This document shows, one piece after another, positions 16,917 through 26,405 of a DNA stretch of 32,330 nt. The notes beneath the pieces are model-generated. The model made no database searches. It was not told the DNA's origin and saw nothing but the letters and a program-made list of their open reading frames with translations. This DNA is from Desulfosarcina cetonica JCM 12296 (GTDB lineage: Bacteria > Desulfobacterota > Desulfobacteria > Desulfobacterales > Desulfosarcinaceae). Each line of letters starts with the position of its first letter. The first letter of the stretch is position 1. The stretch lies in assembly GCF_001311845.1 (NCBI RefSeq), contig NZ_BBCC01000059.1, forward strand, positions 1 to 32,330, in the 5' to 3' direction. A program made the translations under genes and the position numbers.

Positions 16917-18349
16917 ATGGCGTATAAACTTTGGATCGACGGGGAGTGGACCGAAGGCAAAGGCAAACAAAGACTTTCCGTGGAGAACCCGGCGACCGGC
17001 GAGAAGATTGACGAGGTGGTCAACGCCTGTGAAGCGGACGTCAACGACGCGGTCGCGGCAGCCAAGAAAGCGTTTTACGATGGCCGCTGGTCGGGCAAGA
17101 CCCCCAGCGAGCGCAGCGTGGTGCTGGACAAAATGGCCGATTTGCTCGAGGCCCGCATGGATGAGCTTGCCCGTATCGAGGCCGAAGACACGGGCAAACC
17201 CTATGAATACCTTTGCAAGGGGGTGGATTTTCCCTTTGGCATCGACAATCTGCGCTTTTCGCCGCGGCTACCCGCGATACTTCGGGCAGCCACGCCGGCG
17301 AATACGCCCCCGGCTTCACCTCCATCTATCGTAGAGACCCTTGCGGCGTGACCGCCGGTATCGCCCCCTGGAACTACCCCTTCCTGATGGCCATGTGGAA
17401 GATCGGCGCCCCCCTGGCCGCTGGCTGCACATCGATCATCAAACCGGCGTCGCTGACCCCGCGCACCACCCTGCTTTTGGGTGAGATCGCCAAAGCGGCC
17501 GGTCTTCCCGACGGCGTGCTCAACATTATTTCCGGCAACGTGGGGCCGCAACTGACCGCCCATCCGGACGTGCGCATGGTCAGCCTGACCGGTGCCACGG
17601 AGACCGGCAAGGCCATCATGCGCACCGCCGCGGACACCATCAAACGCGTCCATCTGGAACTGGGCGGAAAGGCGCCGGTGCTGGTCTTCGAGGATGCCGA
17701 CGCGGCCCTGGTGGCGGAAAAGGTGAGCATTGGCGGGTTCGTCAATACCGGCCAGGATTGCACCGCTGCCACCCGCATCATCGTGCACAAGAGCCGCCTG
17801 GCCGAGGTGACCGACGCCATCGTCGCCGCCGCCGAAAAGGTGAAAGTGGGCATGCCCTTCGACAGCGATACCGAAATGGGGCCGCTGATTTGTGCCGAAC
17901 AGCGCGAAAAGGTGATGGGCTTCGTCGAGCGGGCCAAGCAGGCCGGCGGCAAGATTCTCACCGGCGGCAAGATTCCGGCCGGTTTTGACAAGGGATATTT
18001 CTACGAGCCAACGGTAATCACCAACGTGGCCCAGGATTCCGAGGTCATTCAGGACGAAATTTTCGGGCCGGTGCTGACCATTCAGAGCTTCGATGACGAA
18101 ACCCAGGCATTGGCCATGGGCAACGACGTGGTCTTTGGTCTGGCGTCCTCCATTTTCACCAAGGACGTCGGCCGCGCCATGCGTTTGTCCGCCAAGCTGG
18201 AGTTCGGCACGGTGTGGATCAACGATCACACCCCGCTCTCCTCGGAAACGCCCCATGGCGGATTCAAGCAGTCCGGCTTCGGCAAGGATCTCTCCGCCGA
18301 GGCGGTCGGTGACTATCTGGTCACGAAGCACGTCATGGTGGCATTATAG
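16917..18349 (+). CDS. Aldehyde dehydrogenase, aminobutyraldehyde/betaine-aldehyde type (frameshifted as read)
   Basis: NAD(P)-dependent oxidation of an aldehyde to its acid. The protein resembles 4-aminobutyraldehyde dehydrogenases (PatD/YdcW): IAPWNYPFLMAMWK, IIKPASLTPRTTL, MVSLTGATETGKAIM, catalytic Glu in LELGGKAPVLVFEDAD, catalytic Cys in NTGQDCTAA, EIFGPVLTI, and PHGGFKQSGFGKDLS. The frame breaks near 17256-17260; adding one T to the CTTTTCG run joins 16917-17258 to 17260-18349, giving about 478 residues, normal length. An ATG lies at 16905, but GGAGG five bases before the ATG at 17 kb (16917) supports the later start. Possible link to amine or ethanolamine metabolism (acetaldehyde or aminoaldehydes), but its true substrate is not shown. 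Confidence 0.9.
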
Positions 18350-18407
18350 GCCCGATTGATAACCAAGACCGGTAGTGCCAGTATCGCAAACCGGCTAATG
18401 ATACGAT

Positions 18408-18449
18408 CCCACAGTGGCGCGGCTGCTTCGGCAGTTGCGCCACAGTGGG
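18408..18449. terminator. Strong hairpin between convergent genes
   Basis: 13-bp arms (one mismatch) starting CCCACAGTGG and ending CCACAGTGGG enclose an inner CTGC-TTCG-GCAG hairpin with a UUCG tetraloop. It stands between the aldehyde dehydrogenase (ends 18349) and the convergent secreted-protein gene (ends 18495), the usual place for a bidirectional terminator. The T-run on the plus strand is only three bases. Confidence 0.55.
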
Positions 18450-18494
18450 TTTGAAAAAAGGAGATCCGCGCATAACGAACGGTTGGGGTTGGCA

Positions 18495-19586
18495 TTACCG
18501 TTCCGGATCGATGGCCACCCAGCCGGCACTCGAATGCTGGTTGGGATCGAACCCGGCCTCGTTGGAAAGCACGTATTCACCCAGGGGATTGGTCCAGGCA
18601 TGGTCATAACCGCCGGGCAATTCCACGGAATGGCCGCTCACCGGGTCGTTGTAATTCTCCGTGCCGCGGATGTATTCGCTGAATTCCCGGCTGGCCCGAT
18701 CCTCGGCCTGCTGGCGGGTGTTCCAGGACCGGGTCAAGGCTTCATCGAAAGCATCGTTGCTGCGGCTGATGGCGCGGCTCAGGGCACCGGCATTGGCGAT
18801 GCCCTGCTGCCGCGCGGCGATCCATTGCCGTTGAACCTGGTTAAAGCGGGCAAACCAACCGCGGTCGACGCGAAAGGAATTGACAAACGCGTTGGCCAGG
18901 GGATCGAGGGCATCCAACCGGCCCTTTTGGGCGCGCACGGAAAGGTTGCGATCCGCCTGCCAGAGCAGGGTCGGCGGCCCCATCTGGGGCTGGAACACCA
19001 GCACCACGCAGTAAAAATCCTCTTCCCAGGCCACGCCGTTTTCCGTATAGGCGAACCGTGCGCGGGTGCCATAGCCCCGGGTCGTCCCACCGGGTTGGGG
19101 ATTGGCAGCGGCAATGCTGTCGGCCCATTCCGGCAGGTTCGTTTGTTTGACGAGGCGCAGGTTTTGGGCTCCCGGTCGCTGCTCGGGCAGCACGATTTGC
19201 TGGATGAAGGCGGCCGGGCTCTCGGGAATGGGCATGACGATCATCCCCAGGTAGGGCTGGCCCCGTTGCCACTGATACTCGATTTGACCGCTGATGAAAA
19301 GACGCGTGGGATGGACGAAAAAACCGGCCGACCCGTCCGCGGCGGTGATCGCGACATCGGCCGTGACCAGGTTGGCCAACGCGATGTTCCAGGTCAGCCC
19401 GCCGGACAGGTGCCACTCGGCGGGCGCCAGCACCCGGAATGCCGGAATGCCGCCCATTTGCGGATCGTTGATGGCAACGGTCCGCATGAGAAGGGGCGTC
19501 GCCGCCATGGCCGGATGCATGCGGAAAACGGAAATGCCCACGATCACGGCTGCCATGCACAAAAATGAGAAACACTTCAATTTCAC
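18495..19586 (-). CDS. Secreted or periplasmic protein of unknown function
   Basis: 363 residues. The N-terminus MKLKCFSFLCMAAVIVG... ending HPAMAA is a Sec signal peptide with cleavage after AMA near residue 28. The mature part begins with a beta-rich region (about 30-215: PAFRVLAPAEWHLSGGLTW, AAFIQQIVLPEQRP, VAWEEDFYCVVLVFQ), then an alpha-helical Gln/Arg-rich stretch (about 240-315), then a C-terminal segment YIRGTENYNDPVSGHSVELP and GYDHAWTNPLGEYVLS seen in secreted hypothetical proteins. Upstream AGGAGG (CCTCCT on the plus strand at 19590-19595) supports the start. Intact despite being GC-rich. Stands alone, convergent to the dehydrogenase gene. Function not recognised. Confidence 0.82.
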   Translation of the reverse strand: MKLKCFSFLCMAAVIVGISVFRMHPAMAATPLLMRTVAINDPQMGGIPAFRVLAPAEWHLSGGLTWNIALANLVTADVAITAADGSAGFFVHPTRLFISGQIEYQWQRGQPYLGMIVMPIPESPAAFIQQIVLPEQRPGAQNLRLVKQTNLPEWADSIAAANPQPGGTTRGYGTRARFAYTENGVAWEEDFYCVVLVFQPQMGPPTLLWQADRNLSVRAQKGRLDALDPLANAFVNSFRVDRGWFARFNQVQRQWIAARQQGIANAGALSRAISRSNDAFDEALTRSWNTRQQAEDRASREFSEYIRGTENYNDPVSGHSVELPGGYDHAWTNPLGEYVLSNEAGFDPNQHSSAGWVAIDPER

Positions 19587-19806
19587 GGGATACCTCCTGA
19601 AGGGTCAAATGCTTGGGGTGTTACAGGGTGCTTATCGATGGCGACGATTGATTCCATCGGTTTCGATCAATATGATTCTTATCGTCCGTTGGGATTGCAT
19701 GATAAATTGACTTTTTGCGCCATTGATAGTAGCAACCAAATCCAGGTGAAATAACGAAAACCCTTTTCATACGAAAGCCCGCATGCCTTCCATACCTTCT
19801 TTCCGC

Positions 19807-19860
19807 CGCTTCAGCGGCTTCACTTGAGCGTCTTCGTAATATTATTGCCCGTGTCGGCAA
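19807..19860. repeat. Two-hairpin intergenic repeat, copy 1
   Basis: Stem CGCT(T)CA / TGAGCG around the 11-nt loop GCGGCTTCACT, a 14-nt spacer, then TTGCC-CGTGTC-GGCAA. The second copy at 20060 keeps both loops and spacing while the stem bases change in pairs. Located in the 695-bp gap 19587-20281 between divergent transcripts; no gene is supported in this gap. Confidence 0.5.
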
Positions 19861-20059
19861 TACCAGCGACCTGTTGCTGACGGCGCCTGTCGCCTTTCAC
19901 AACGCACGATTGCATCCATAACGAACAGATATCCTGCGGCTTCCTTTTTCCTTGATTTGGCAAAAGATGCACGCAAACCGATACCAACGGGTTCATGGCA
20001 AATGATTCCTGATCACCGGATCCACAAGCTTCAAATGGCATCCATCCCCTCCGTTTATC

Positions 20060-20109
20060 CCCTCAGCGGCTTCACTTGAGGGCCCGGTCATTGTTGCCCG
20101 TGATGGCAA
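20060..20109. repeat. Two-hairpin intergenic repeat, copy 2
   Basis: Stem CCCTCA / TGAGGG with the same 11-nt loop as copy 1, an 11-nt spacer, then TTGCC-CGTGAT-GGCAA. It lies 253 bp after copy 1 in the same orientation and about 170 bp before the GltD-fusion gene. Confidence 0.5.
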
Positions 20110-20237
20110 CCGACTGAACGCCTTTTACCGTTTTCATCCGTTCTCATTCACGGGGAGCATGAACGCAATCCCATGGGAAATCTGCGCCGTACCGGTTCGC
20201 GGTCGGGCCCGCGCTATAGGTGCGCAACCTGTATCTT

Positions 20238-20261
20238 CCGCATCGACGGACATCGATGCGG
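20238..20261 (+). promoter_or_regulatory. Perfect dyad ahead of the GltD-fusion/formate dehydrogenase genes
   Basis: CCGCATCGA / TCGATGCGG, 9-bp perfect arms with a 6-nt spacer, 20 bp upstream of the start codon and directly before the ribosome site. It could be a repressor operator or a 5' leader hairpin controlling the two-gene operon. Confidence 0.4.
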
Positions 20262-20281
20262 ATCCATCGAAAGGAGAGAAT

Positions 20282-22170
20282 ATGGAACATCCGGTGATCA
20301 ACACATGGACGGGAGATCAGGCGTCGATCGATTCCCGTGACGCCAGTGTCCGAGCACTGATGGGGTGGGACGGCATTGTGATCCAGGATCCGGAAGTGGA
20401 TCCGGTGGATCTCTTGGATGCCTATTTCAAACGGACGGCCGCCGAATCATGTGGCCAATGTATCCCCTGCCGTTTGGGTACGGCGCAATTGGTCGATCTG
20501 ATGGACGAGATCGTCAGTGGTCGCGGGTCTGAAGCGGTCCTCGAACAGATCCGTTTCCTGGTTTTGCAGATCAGTCGCACGGCCCGCTGCGATATTGGCC
20601 GCACCATGGCCAAGCCGGTCTTTGATCTGATGGACAACTTTCAGGCGGATTTTTCAGCCGTCATCAACAAAAAACGGCCGGTGCGCCGCGGCAGCTACGC
20701 ATCCGTGGTTACCGCCCCTTGTATCAGCGCCTGCCGTCCAACGTGGACATTCCGGCCTACCTGGAAAATGTGCGCATGGACCGCTGGTCCCAGGCCATGG
20801 CCACGGTACGGGCCGACTGCCCCATGCCCGGTACCATCGGCCGGGTCTGCGTTCGCCCCTGCGAAACCCATTGCCGCCGCTCACGCCTTGACGCCCCGCT
20901 GGCCATCCGGGCCGTCAAACGCTTCCTGGCCGACGAGGAGATGGCCGCCAAACTGGATGCGGAGACCCCACCGCCACCGGCCAAAACCGGGCGGGTCGCC
21001 ATTATCGGTGCCGGGCCGGCCGGCCTTTCCTGCGCCTACTACCTGGGCCAACAGGGCTATCGCTGTACGATTTTCGAGGCCCAGGAGGGACCCGGCGGCA
21101 TGGCCGCCTATGGGATCCCCTCCTATCGCCTGCCGCGCCAGGTGATCGCCCATGAAGTGGCCATGGTGGAAAAACAGGGAGCCGAAATCCGTTACGGCAT
21201 CAAGGTCGGCGAGGATATCCACCTGGATGAGCTCTTGGGTAAGGGCTATGGAGCCGTCTTCCTGGCCGTGGGCGCTCCCGAGTCATCCAAAATGCGCTGT
21301 GAGGGCGAGGATGCCGGCTACCGCTGTTTCATGACCGGGGTCAACTTTCTGGCCGAGGCGGCCAGGGGCCGCACCCCGCTGACGGGCAAGCGCCTGGTGG
21401 TCATCGGCGGCGGCAACGTGGCCATGGACTGCGTACGCACCGCCCGGCGCATCGGCTTCGACGATGTCAATCTGCTCTATCGCCGCACCGAAGCGGAGAT
21501 GCCGGCCGATCCCCAGGAGATCGAAGAGGCCAAGGAGGAAGGCGTTCACTTTCACCACCTGGTGGCACCGGTGTCCATCGTGGCCGATGGTGAGGAGATC
21601 ACCGGGCTCAAATGCCAGCGCATGGAACTGGGAGAGCCGGACGCCAGTGGCCGGCGGCGGCCGGTACCGGTTCAAGGATCGGAATTTGTCATCGACTGCG
21701 ACACCATCATCCCGGCCGTCGGCCAGGTCTGCGTGGTGGATTGCGTCCTGCCCGAAGAGGATGCCCTCACCCCCTGGAAAACCCTCGTGGTGGATCAGAC
21801 CACCTTCCAGTCCGAAGCCAGCCACATTTTCGGCGGTGGCGACTGCGTGACCGGACCGGCCACCCTGATCAAGGCCCTGGCCGCCGGCAAGCACGCCGCG
21901 CGTTTTATTGCCGAGTACCTGGAAGCAGGCCAATGCACACCACGGCCCATTGATCTTTTAAGAAAATGGATCACCCCCGATACGGTTGGCGATGCCCAGG
22001 AGACCTTTGCCTATCCGGGCCAAACGCTCAGGGCCCATCCTGAAATCATGGCGCCCGACGTGCGTATCGGCAGCTTCGATGAAGTGGAAAAAGGGTTTTC
22101 CGCAGCCCAGGCCCGTGTTGAGGCGGCTCGCTGTTTGCGATGTTACCGTCTGATGCTTTCGGCAATATGA
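20282..22170 (+). CDS. NuoF C-terminal / GltD-like flavoprotein fusion, NAD(P)H-oxidoreductase subunit (frameshifted as read)
   Basis: About 630 residues. The N-terminal ~120 residues match only the C-terminal Fe-S domain of NuoF (ESCGQCIPCRLGTAQL, then RCDIGRTM), without the NuoF FMN/NAD domain. Then comes a GltD-like module: its [4Fe-4S] region (CISAC, VRADCPMPGTIGRVCVRPCE), the FAD site AIIGAGPAGLSCAYYLGQ, the NAD(P) site VVIGGGNVAMDCVRTARRIG, and GGDCVTGPATLIKALAAGK. The end ARCLRCYRL is also Fe-S-like. The frame breaks at 20734; adding one C gives SACPSNVDIPAYLE and joins the parts. The ATG at 20282 has AAAGGAGAG upstream. With the next gene it resembles the NADPH-linked SfrB/SfrA pair of Geobacter and NAD(P)-coupled formate dehydrogenases; it is probably the NAD(P)H-reactive subunit. 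Confidence 0.87.
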
Positions 22171-22223
22171 GATGCCCACCCATTCGATAAATAATGACCC
22201 AAGGTGACAGAAAGGATTTCCCT

Positions 22224-24968
22224 ATGCCTACGCTCAGTCTGAATGACCGAACCGTTTCCTTTGAATCCGGACAAACCATCCTTGAGGTGGCCCGGCAAAA
22301 CGACGTGGCCATCCCCACCCTTTGCCATCTGAAAGATGCCCGCCCCACCGGGGGGTGCCGCATCTGCGTGGTGGAGGTGGAAGGCAGCGACCAGCTCCTG
22401 CCCGCCTGCGCCACACCGGCTGGCGCCGACATGCGCATTTTTACCGATAGCCAAATCGTCAGAACGGCGCGCCGGGCCATCTTGGAAATGATGCTGGCTT
22501 CAGGTGCCCACAACTGCCTGCTCATGGACCAGCCCGAGTCCAGCTGGAGTGAAAGCCAGCTTGCGATCATGCAGCAGCCCTGGCATGACACGATTTGTCC
22601 CGCCCATGGCGACTGCCGTCTCCAGGACCTGGCCATCGAATACGAGGTCAGCGTGGCCGGCATCGATCAGAAAATCGACGGGCACCCGCTGGACGACGCC
22701 ACCCCCATGATCGTGCGGGACTACAGCCGTTGCATCGGCTGCGGCCGCTGTATCCAGGCCTGCAACGAGGTTCAGGTCAACGCGGCGATCCCCTCACCCT
22801 ATGGCCGCCGCGAAGACCATCCCAACGGATGGTATCCATTGGTGGATTACGAGAACTGCACCCATTGCGGGCAGTGCCTGCAGGCTTGCCCGACGGGCGC
22901 CCTGTTTGAGAAAAAGGCCTTTGGTCTGGCCACCGGCAGTGAAGCGGAGAAGGTGCGTACCACCTGCCCTTACTGCGGTGTGGGATGCCAGCAGTGGCTG
23001 CATGTGAAGGACGGCCGGGTGATCAAGGTCACCGCCGTGGAAGAAGGTGCTCCCAACCTGGGGCGGCTGTGCGTCAAGGGACGCTTCGGATACGATTTCA
23101 TCCACTCGCCCGAACGCCTCACCCACCCGCTGATCCGCGAAGGCGAAACGTTCGCAAAGCTCCTGGGACGAGGCCCTGGACCTGGTGGCCGAGAAGTTCA
23201 AACAGATCAAACAGCTCCACGGCCCCGACGCCCTGGCCGGCATCAGTTGTGCCCGCAGCATCAACGAAGACTCCTACAATATGCAGAAACTTTTCCGGGC
23301 AACCATCGGCACCAACAACATTGACCACTGCGCCCGTACCTGCCATGCGCCCACCGTGGCCGGCCTGGCGCGGGCGTCGGCTCGGGCGCCATGACCAACT
23401 CCTTTGCCGAGGTCCTCGGCGCCAAGCTTTTCTTCGTGATCGGCTCCAACATGACCGAGGCCCACCCGGTGGCGTCCACCTTCGTCAAACAAGCCGTGAG
23501 AAACGGTGCCGAGCTGATCGTGGCCGACCCGCGCTTCAACGGTATTGCCGAGCATGCCCATACCTATATGCAGATCAAGGTCGGCTCGGACGTGGCCCTG
23601 ATCAACGGCATGATGCATGTGCTGATCACCGAAGATCTTTATGATCGGGACTATGTAATGGCCAACACCGTTGGATTCGATGAACTGCGCGAGGTCGTCA
23701 TGCAGTACCCGCCGGAGCGGGTCGCCGAAATCAGCGGCGTGCCGGCCGATACCATCCGTGCGGTGGCCCGCAAGATGGCCGCCGTCCGGCCGTCCATGCT
23801 GATGTATACCCTGGGTATCACCGAGCACACTTGCGGCGTCAACAACGTGCTCAGTTGCGCCAATCTGCAGATGTTGCTGGGCAATGTGGGGGTCGAGTAC
23901 GGCGGGGTCAACCCCCTGCGCGGACAGAATAACGTCCAGGGCGCCTGTGACATGGGGGCCCTGCCCGCCGACTATCCCGGATATCAGAAAGTCACGGACG
24001 GCGGCGCGAGCCAAATTCGGCCAGGCTTGGGGGGTGGAGTTGCCCGACACACCGGGCCTGATGATCCCCGATATGATCGACGGACTGGAAAACGGCAATG
24101 TCAAAGCGCTTTACGTGTTCGGCGAAAACATCGCCAATACCGAGCCTGATATCGGCCATGTGGAGCACTGCCTGCGCTCGGCGGAATTTGTCGTGTGCAA
24201 TGATATCTTCGAAACCGAGACCACCCGTTTTGCCCATGTGGTTCTGCCGGCGGCGGCCTGGAGTGAGGACGACGGCACCTTCACCAACGCCGAGCGGCGC
24301 GTCAGCCGGGTGCGCAAGGCCGTCGAGCCGCCGGGTGAAGCAAAACCCAACTGGTGGATTTTCAAGGAGATCGCCCGCCGCATGGGACAGGAATGGCCAT
24401 CGGCCAGCGGCCAGGAGATCTGGGACGACGAAGTGGCGCCCCTGTCGCCGATTTTCAGTGGCATACGCTATCACCGTATCGAAACCGACGGTCTGCAATG
24501 GCCCGTGCCCGATGAAAATCATCCCGGAACGACCATCATGCACAAAGGCGGAAAATTTACCTGCGGCAAGGGCAATCTGACCGCCCTGGAGTGGGCCCCG
24601 CCGGCCGAAGTGCCCGACGCGGAGTATCCCTTCGTGCTCAGCACCGGCCGACGACTCTACCACTACCACACCCGCACCCAGACCGGCCGCTGTGAAGCTC
24701 AACACCCTGCTCGGATCGGAAACCGCCGATATTTCCGCGGCCGACGCCGAGGCGCTCGGTATCGGCCAGGGAGAAAAAATCCGCGTGGTCTCCCGCCGCG
24801 GATCGGTGGAGGTGGCGGCCCGGATCACGAAACAGGTGCCGCCTGGCCTGGTCTGGATGGCCTTTCATTTCCGCGAGCTGCGCCAACTGGCTGACCAACC
24901 CGGCCTTCGATCCGATCTCCAAGACCGCCGAGTTCAAGGCCTGCGCGGTGCGGTTGGAACGGATATAG
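22224..24968 (+). CDS. NuoG/FdhA-like molybdopterin formate dehydrogenase catalytic subunit (five frameshifts as read)
   Basis: About 915 residues. N-terminal [2Fe-2S] ferredoxin domain (C34, C45, C48, C62); a His/Cys region HNC...CPAHGDCRLQDLA with an enlarged gap between HNC and CPAHGDC; two [4Fe-4S] motifs (CIGCGRCIQACNE, CTHCGQCLQACPTGA); then the molybdopterin domain with CPYCGVGC...GRLCVKGRFG. The active site reads DHCARTCHAPTVAG, so the metal ligand is cysteine (TGC), not selenocysteine. DPRFNGIAEHA and RGQNNVQGACDMGALP fit formate dehydrogenases. Breaks lie near 23155, 23371, 24000, 24695 and 24877; each is repaired by one or two added bases, e.g. FRKASWDEAL at the first. The ATG at 22224 has AAGGA eight bases before it. 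SfrA-like function is an alternative. Confidence 0.88.
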
Positions 24969-25082
24969 AAACCACCTGAGGTGCCGCTGGCATCCGCGCC
25001 CGGCCCTGACGGCCGTCGACCGGGCGTGGACACCAGCATCCGAACCATGTCCGTGCGGAGAAGCCGGCGGCTTTGGTTAAAT

Positions 25083-25186
25083 CAATGTCAAATGCCAAAA
25101 TCCAAATGTCAAATGAAGGATAAAATCGTTCTAAAATAGACAGAATGCCACCATTTGACATTTTTCATTGGTCATTTGACATTCTG
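25083..25186. repeat. Long AT-rich inverted repeat built on AATGTCAAATG
   Basis: Two roughly 36-nt arms (25083-25119 and 25150-25186), each holding two copies of ATGTCAAATG in opposite orientation, can form a long imperfect hairpin. It is AT-rich within a GC-rich area and lies 115 bp after the formate dehydrogenase. A related half-copy follows the second molybdoenzyme at 28623. The 477-bp gap 24969-25445 also holds a CGCCCGG/CCGGGCG hairpin (24997-25026) that may terminate fdh; no gene is supported there. Confidence 0.6.
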
Positions 25187-25445
25187 CGCCCCCGGCGTTC
25201 AAGAGTAAAAATCGATAGCAACACCATATGTGGTCCTCCTGAAAAAGATCCCCTGCCCCTTGCCAGTCGCCGGATCCGACGCTATACTGGCACTCTTTTT
25301 AGCGAATGTGCGAATCACATCGCCCGCTGGCAGCGAATGCCCCTGATTGCCAGGGTGCGCCGATGAAATCGAAAGCCCTCGCATTCCTCCTGTTTCCTGC
25401 CTTCCGGGCAACAACGCCATCATTGCCAATAACCATGGAGCCATC

Positions 25446-26390
25446 ATGAAAAAATGGGTGCACGAGCAACTGATCTGTCCGCAGTGCCTGGAGAAGGCGG
25501 TGCCGCTGGACCTGACCGTCCGCGAGGCGGTCGCGGAGGATATCATCGCCGGAGAAATGACCTGCCCTGACTGCGGTGGACGTTTTCCGATCCAACAGGG
25601 CATCGCCGTGCTGTTGCCGGAAAAGACCCGTACGATTTTGGATGACCGCGGCGGCTACAACACGCCGGCCATGCTGTCGGCTTACCTGTGGAGCCACTTC
25701 TGCGATTTTCTGGGCGACCCCAAGGCCACGGATGCCTACCGGGTCTGGTCCAAAAGCTTTCAGCCGACCGATGGCGACGCCCTGGATGTGGGCTGCGCCG
25801 TGGGAAGGATCTCCTTCGAGCTGGCCGCTACCCACCACCATGTGATCGGCCTGGATACCTCCATTGCCTTTATCCGCAAGGCGCGTGAAATCCTTTCGCG
25901 CAAGCGCCTCGATTTCGACCTGATCGTCGAAGGCCACGTCACCGAGGCGCGCGGCTTCACCTTCGATGCAACGCGCGATTTCGATCATGTTGACTTCATC
26001 GTCGCCGATGCCCTGGCCCTGCCCTTTCGCCGGCGCGCCTTCGCCACCGTGGCGGCCATCAACCTGCTCGAAAAAGTTCCCGATCCGTTGAAACACCTCA
26101 CGGAAATCAACCGCGTGCTCAGGGAGCAAACGGCCATGTTTCTCTTTTCCGATCCCTTTTCCTGGGACGAGGCGGTTTCCCCGCCCGAACGCTGGCTGAG
26201 CGGAAATGGCAATCCGCAGTACAGCCCCCGCGGGATCGATACCCTGCGACGCCTGTTCAGCGGCGAATACGAGGTCTTCAATCCGCCGCTGGCCATTTGC
26301 GACGATGGCGATGTCTCCTGGAAGATCCGCAAGACCGCGAATTTGTGGGAGCACATTACGTCCCAGTACTTGGTGGGTCGCCGCGAGTAG
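25446..26390 (+). CDS. Class I SAM-dependent methyltransferase with Trm112-like zinc domain
   Basis: 314 residues. The N-terminal Trm112-like domain has two CPxC knuckles (C11/C14 and C40/C43) followed by FPIQQGIAVLLP, the usual strand after this zinc ribbon. A Rossmann methyltransferase follows with SAM motif I ALDVGCAVGRISFEL near 112-126, acidic loop VIGLDTS, and motif IV-like FIVADALALPF and AAINLLEKVPDPLKHLTEI (Methyltransf_11 type). The ATG at 25446 has GGAG six bases upstream; an upstream in-frame ATG at 25347 lacks support. It ends 15 bp before the molybdoenzyme and is very likely co-transcribed, suggesting a role linked to that enzyme or its substrate; the target of methylation is unknown. 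Confidence 0.85.
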   Translation: MKKWVHEQLICPQCLEKAVPLDLTVREAVAEDIIAGEMTCPDCGGRFPIQQGIAVLLPEKTRTILDDRGGYNTPAMLSAYLWSHFCDFLGDPKATDAYRVWSKSFQPTDGDALDVGCAVGRISFELAATHHHVIGLDTSIAFIRKAREILSRKRLDFDLIVEGHVTEARGFTFDATRDFDHVDFIVADALALPFRRRAFATVAAINLLEKVPDPLKHLTEINRVLREQTAMFLFSDPFSWDEAVSPPERWLSGNGNPQYSPRGIDTLRRLFSGEYEVFNPPLAICDDGDVSWKIRKTANLWEHITSQYLVGRRE

Positions 26391-26405
26391 AAAGGAGGCG
26401 TTGTT

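Noticed and set aside
17201..18331. 376-codon minus-strand frame opposite the aldehyde dehydrogenase
   Set aside because: The plus strand carries the complete dehydrogenase motif set; the reverse frame is a GC-driven shadow.
19621..20041. Short minus-strand open frames (79 and 73 codons) in the gap before the GltD fusion
   Set aside because: Low-complexity Arg-rich peptides overlapping the structured repeats, without ribosome sites.
23320..23360. Selenocysteine codon at the formate dehydrogenase active site
   Set aside because: The ligand codon in the ARTCHAP segment is TGC, not TGA.
25282..25297. TGGCACTCTTTTTAGC as a third sigma54 promoter before the methyltransferase
   Set aside because: The GG-to-GC spacing is one base too long and the -12 element reads TAGC rather than TTGC.
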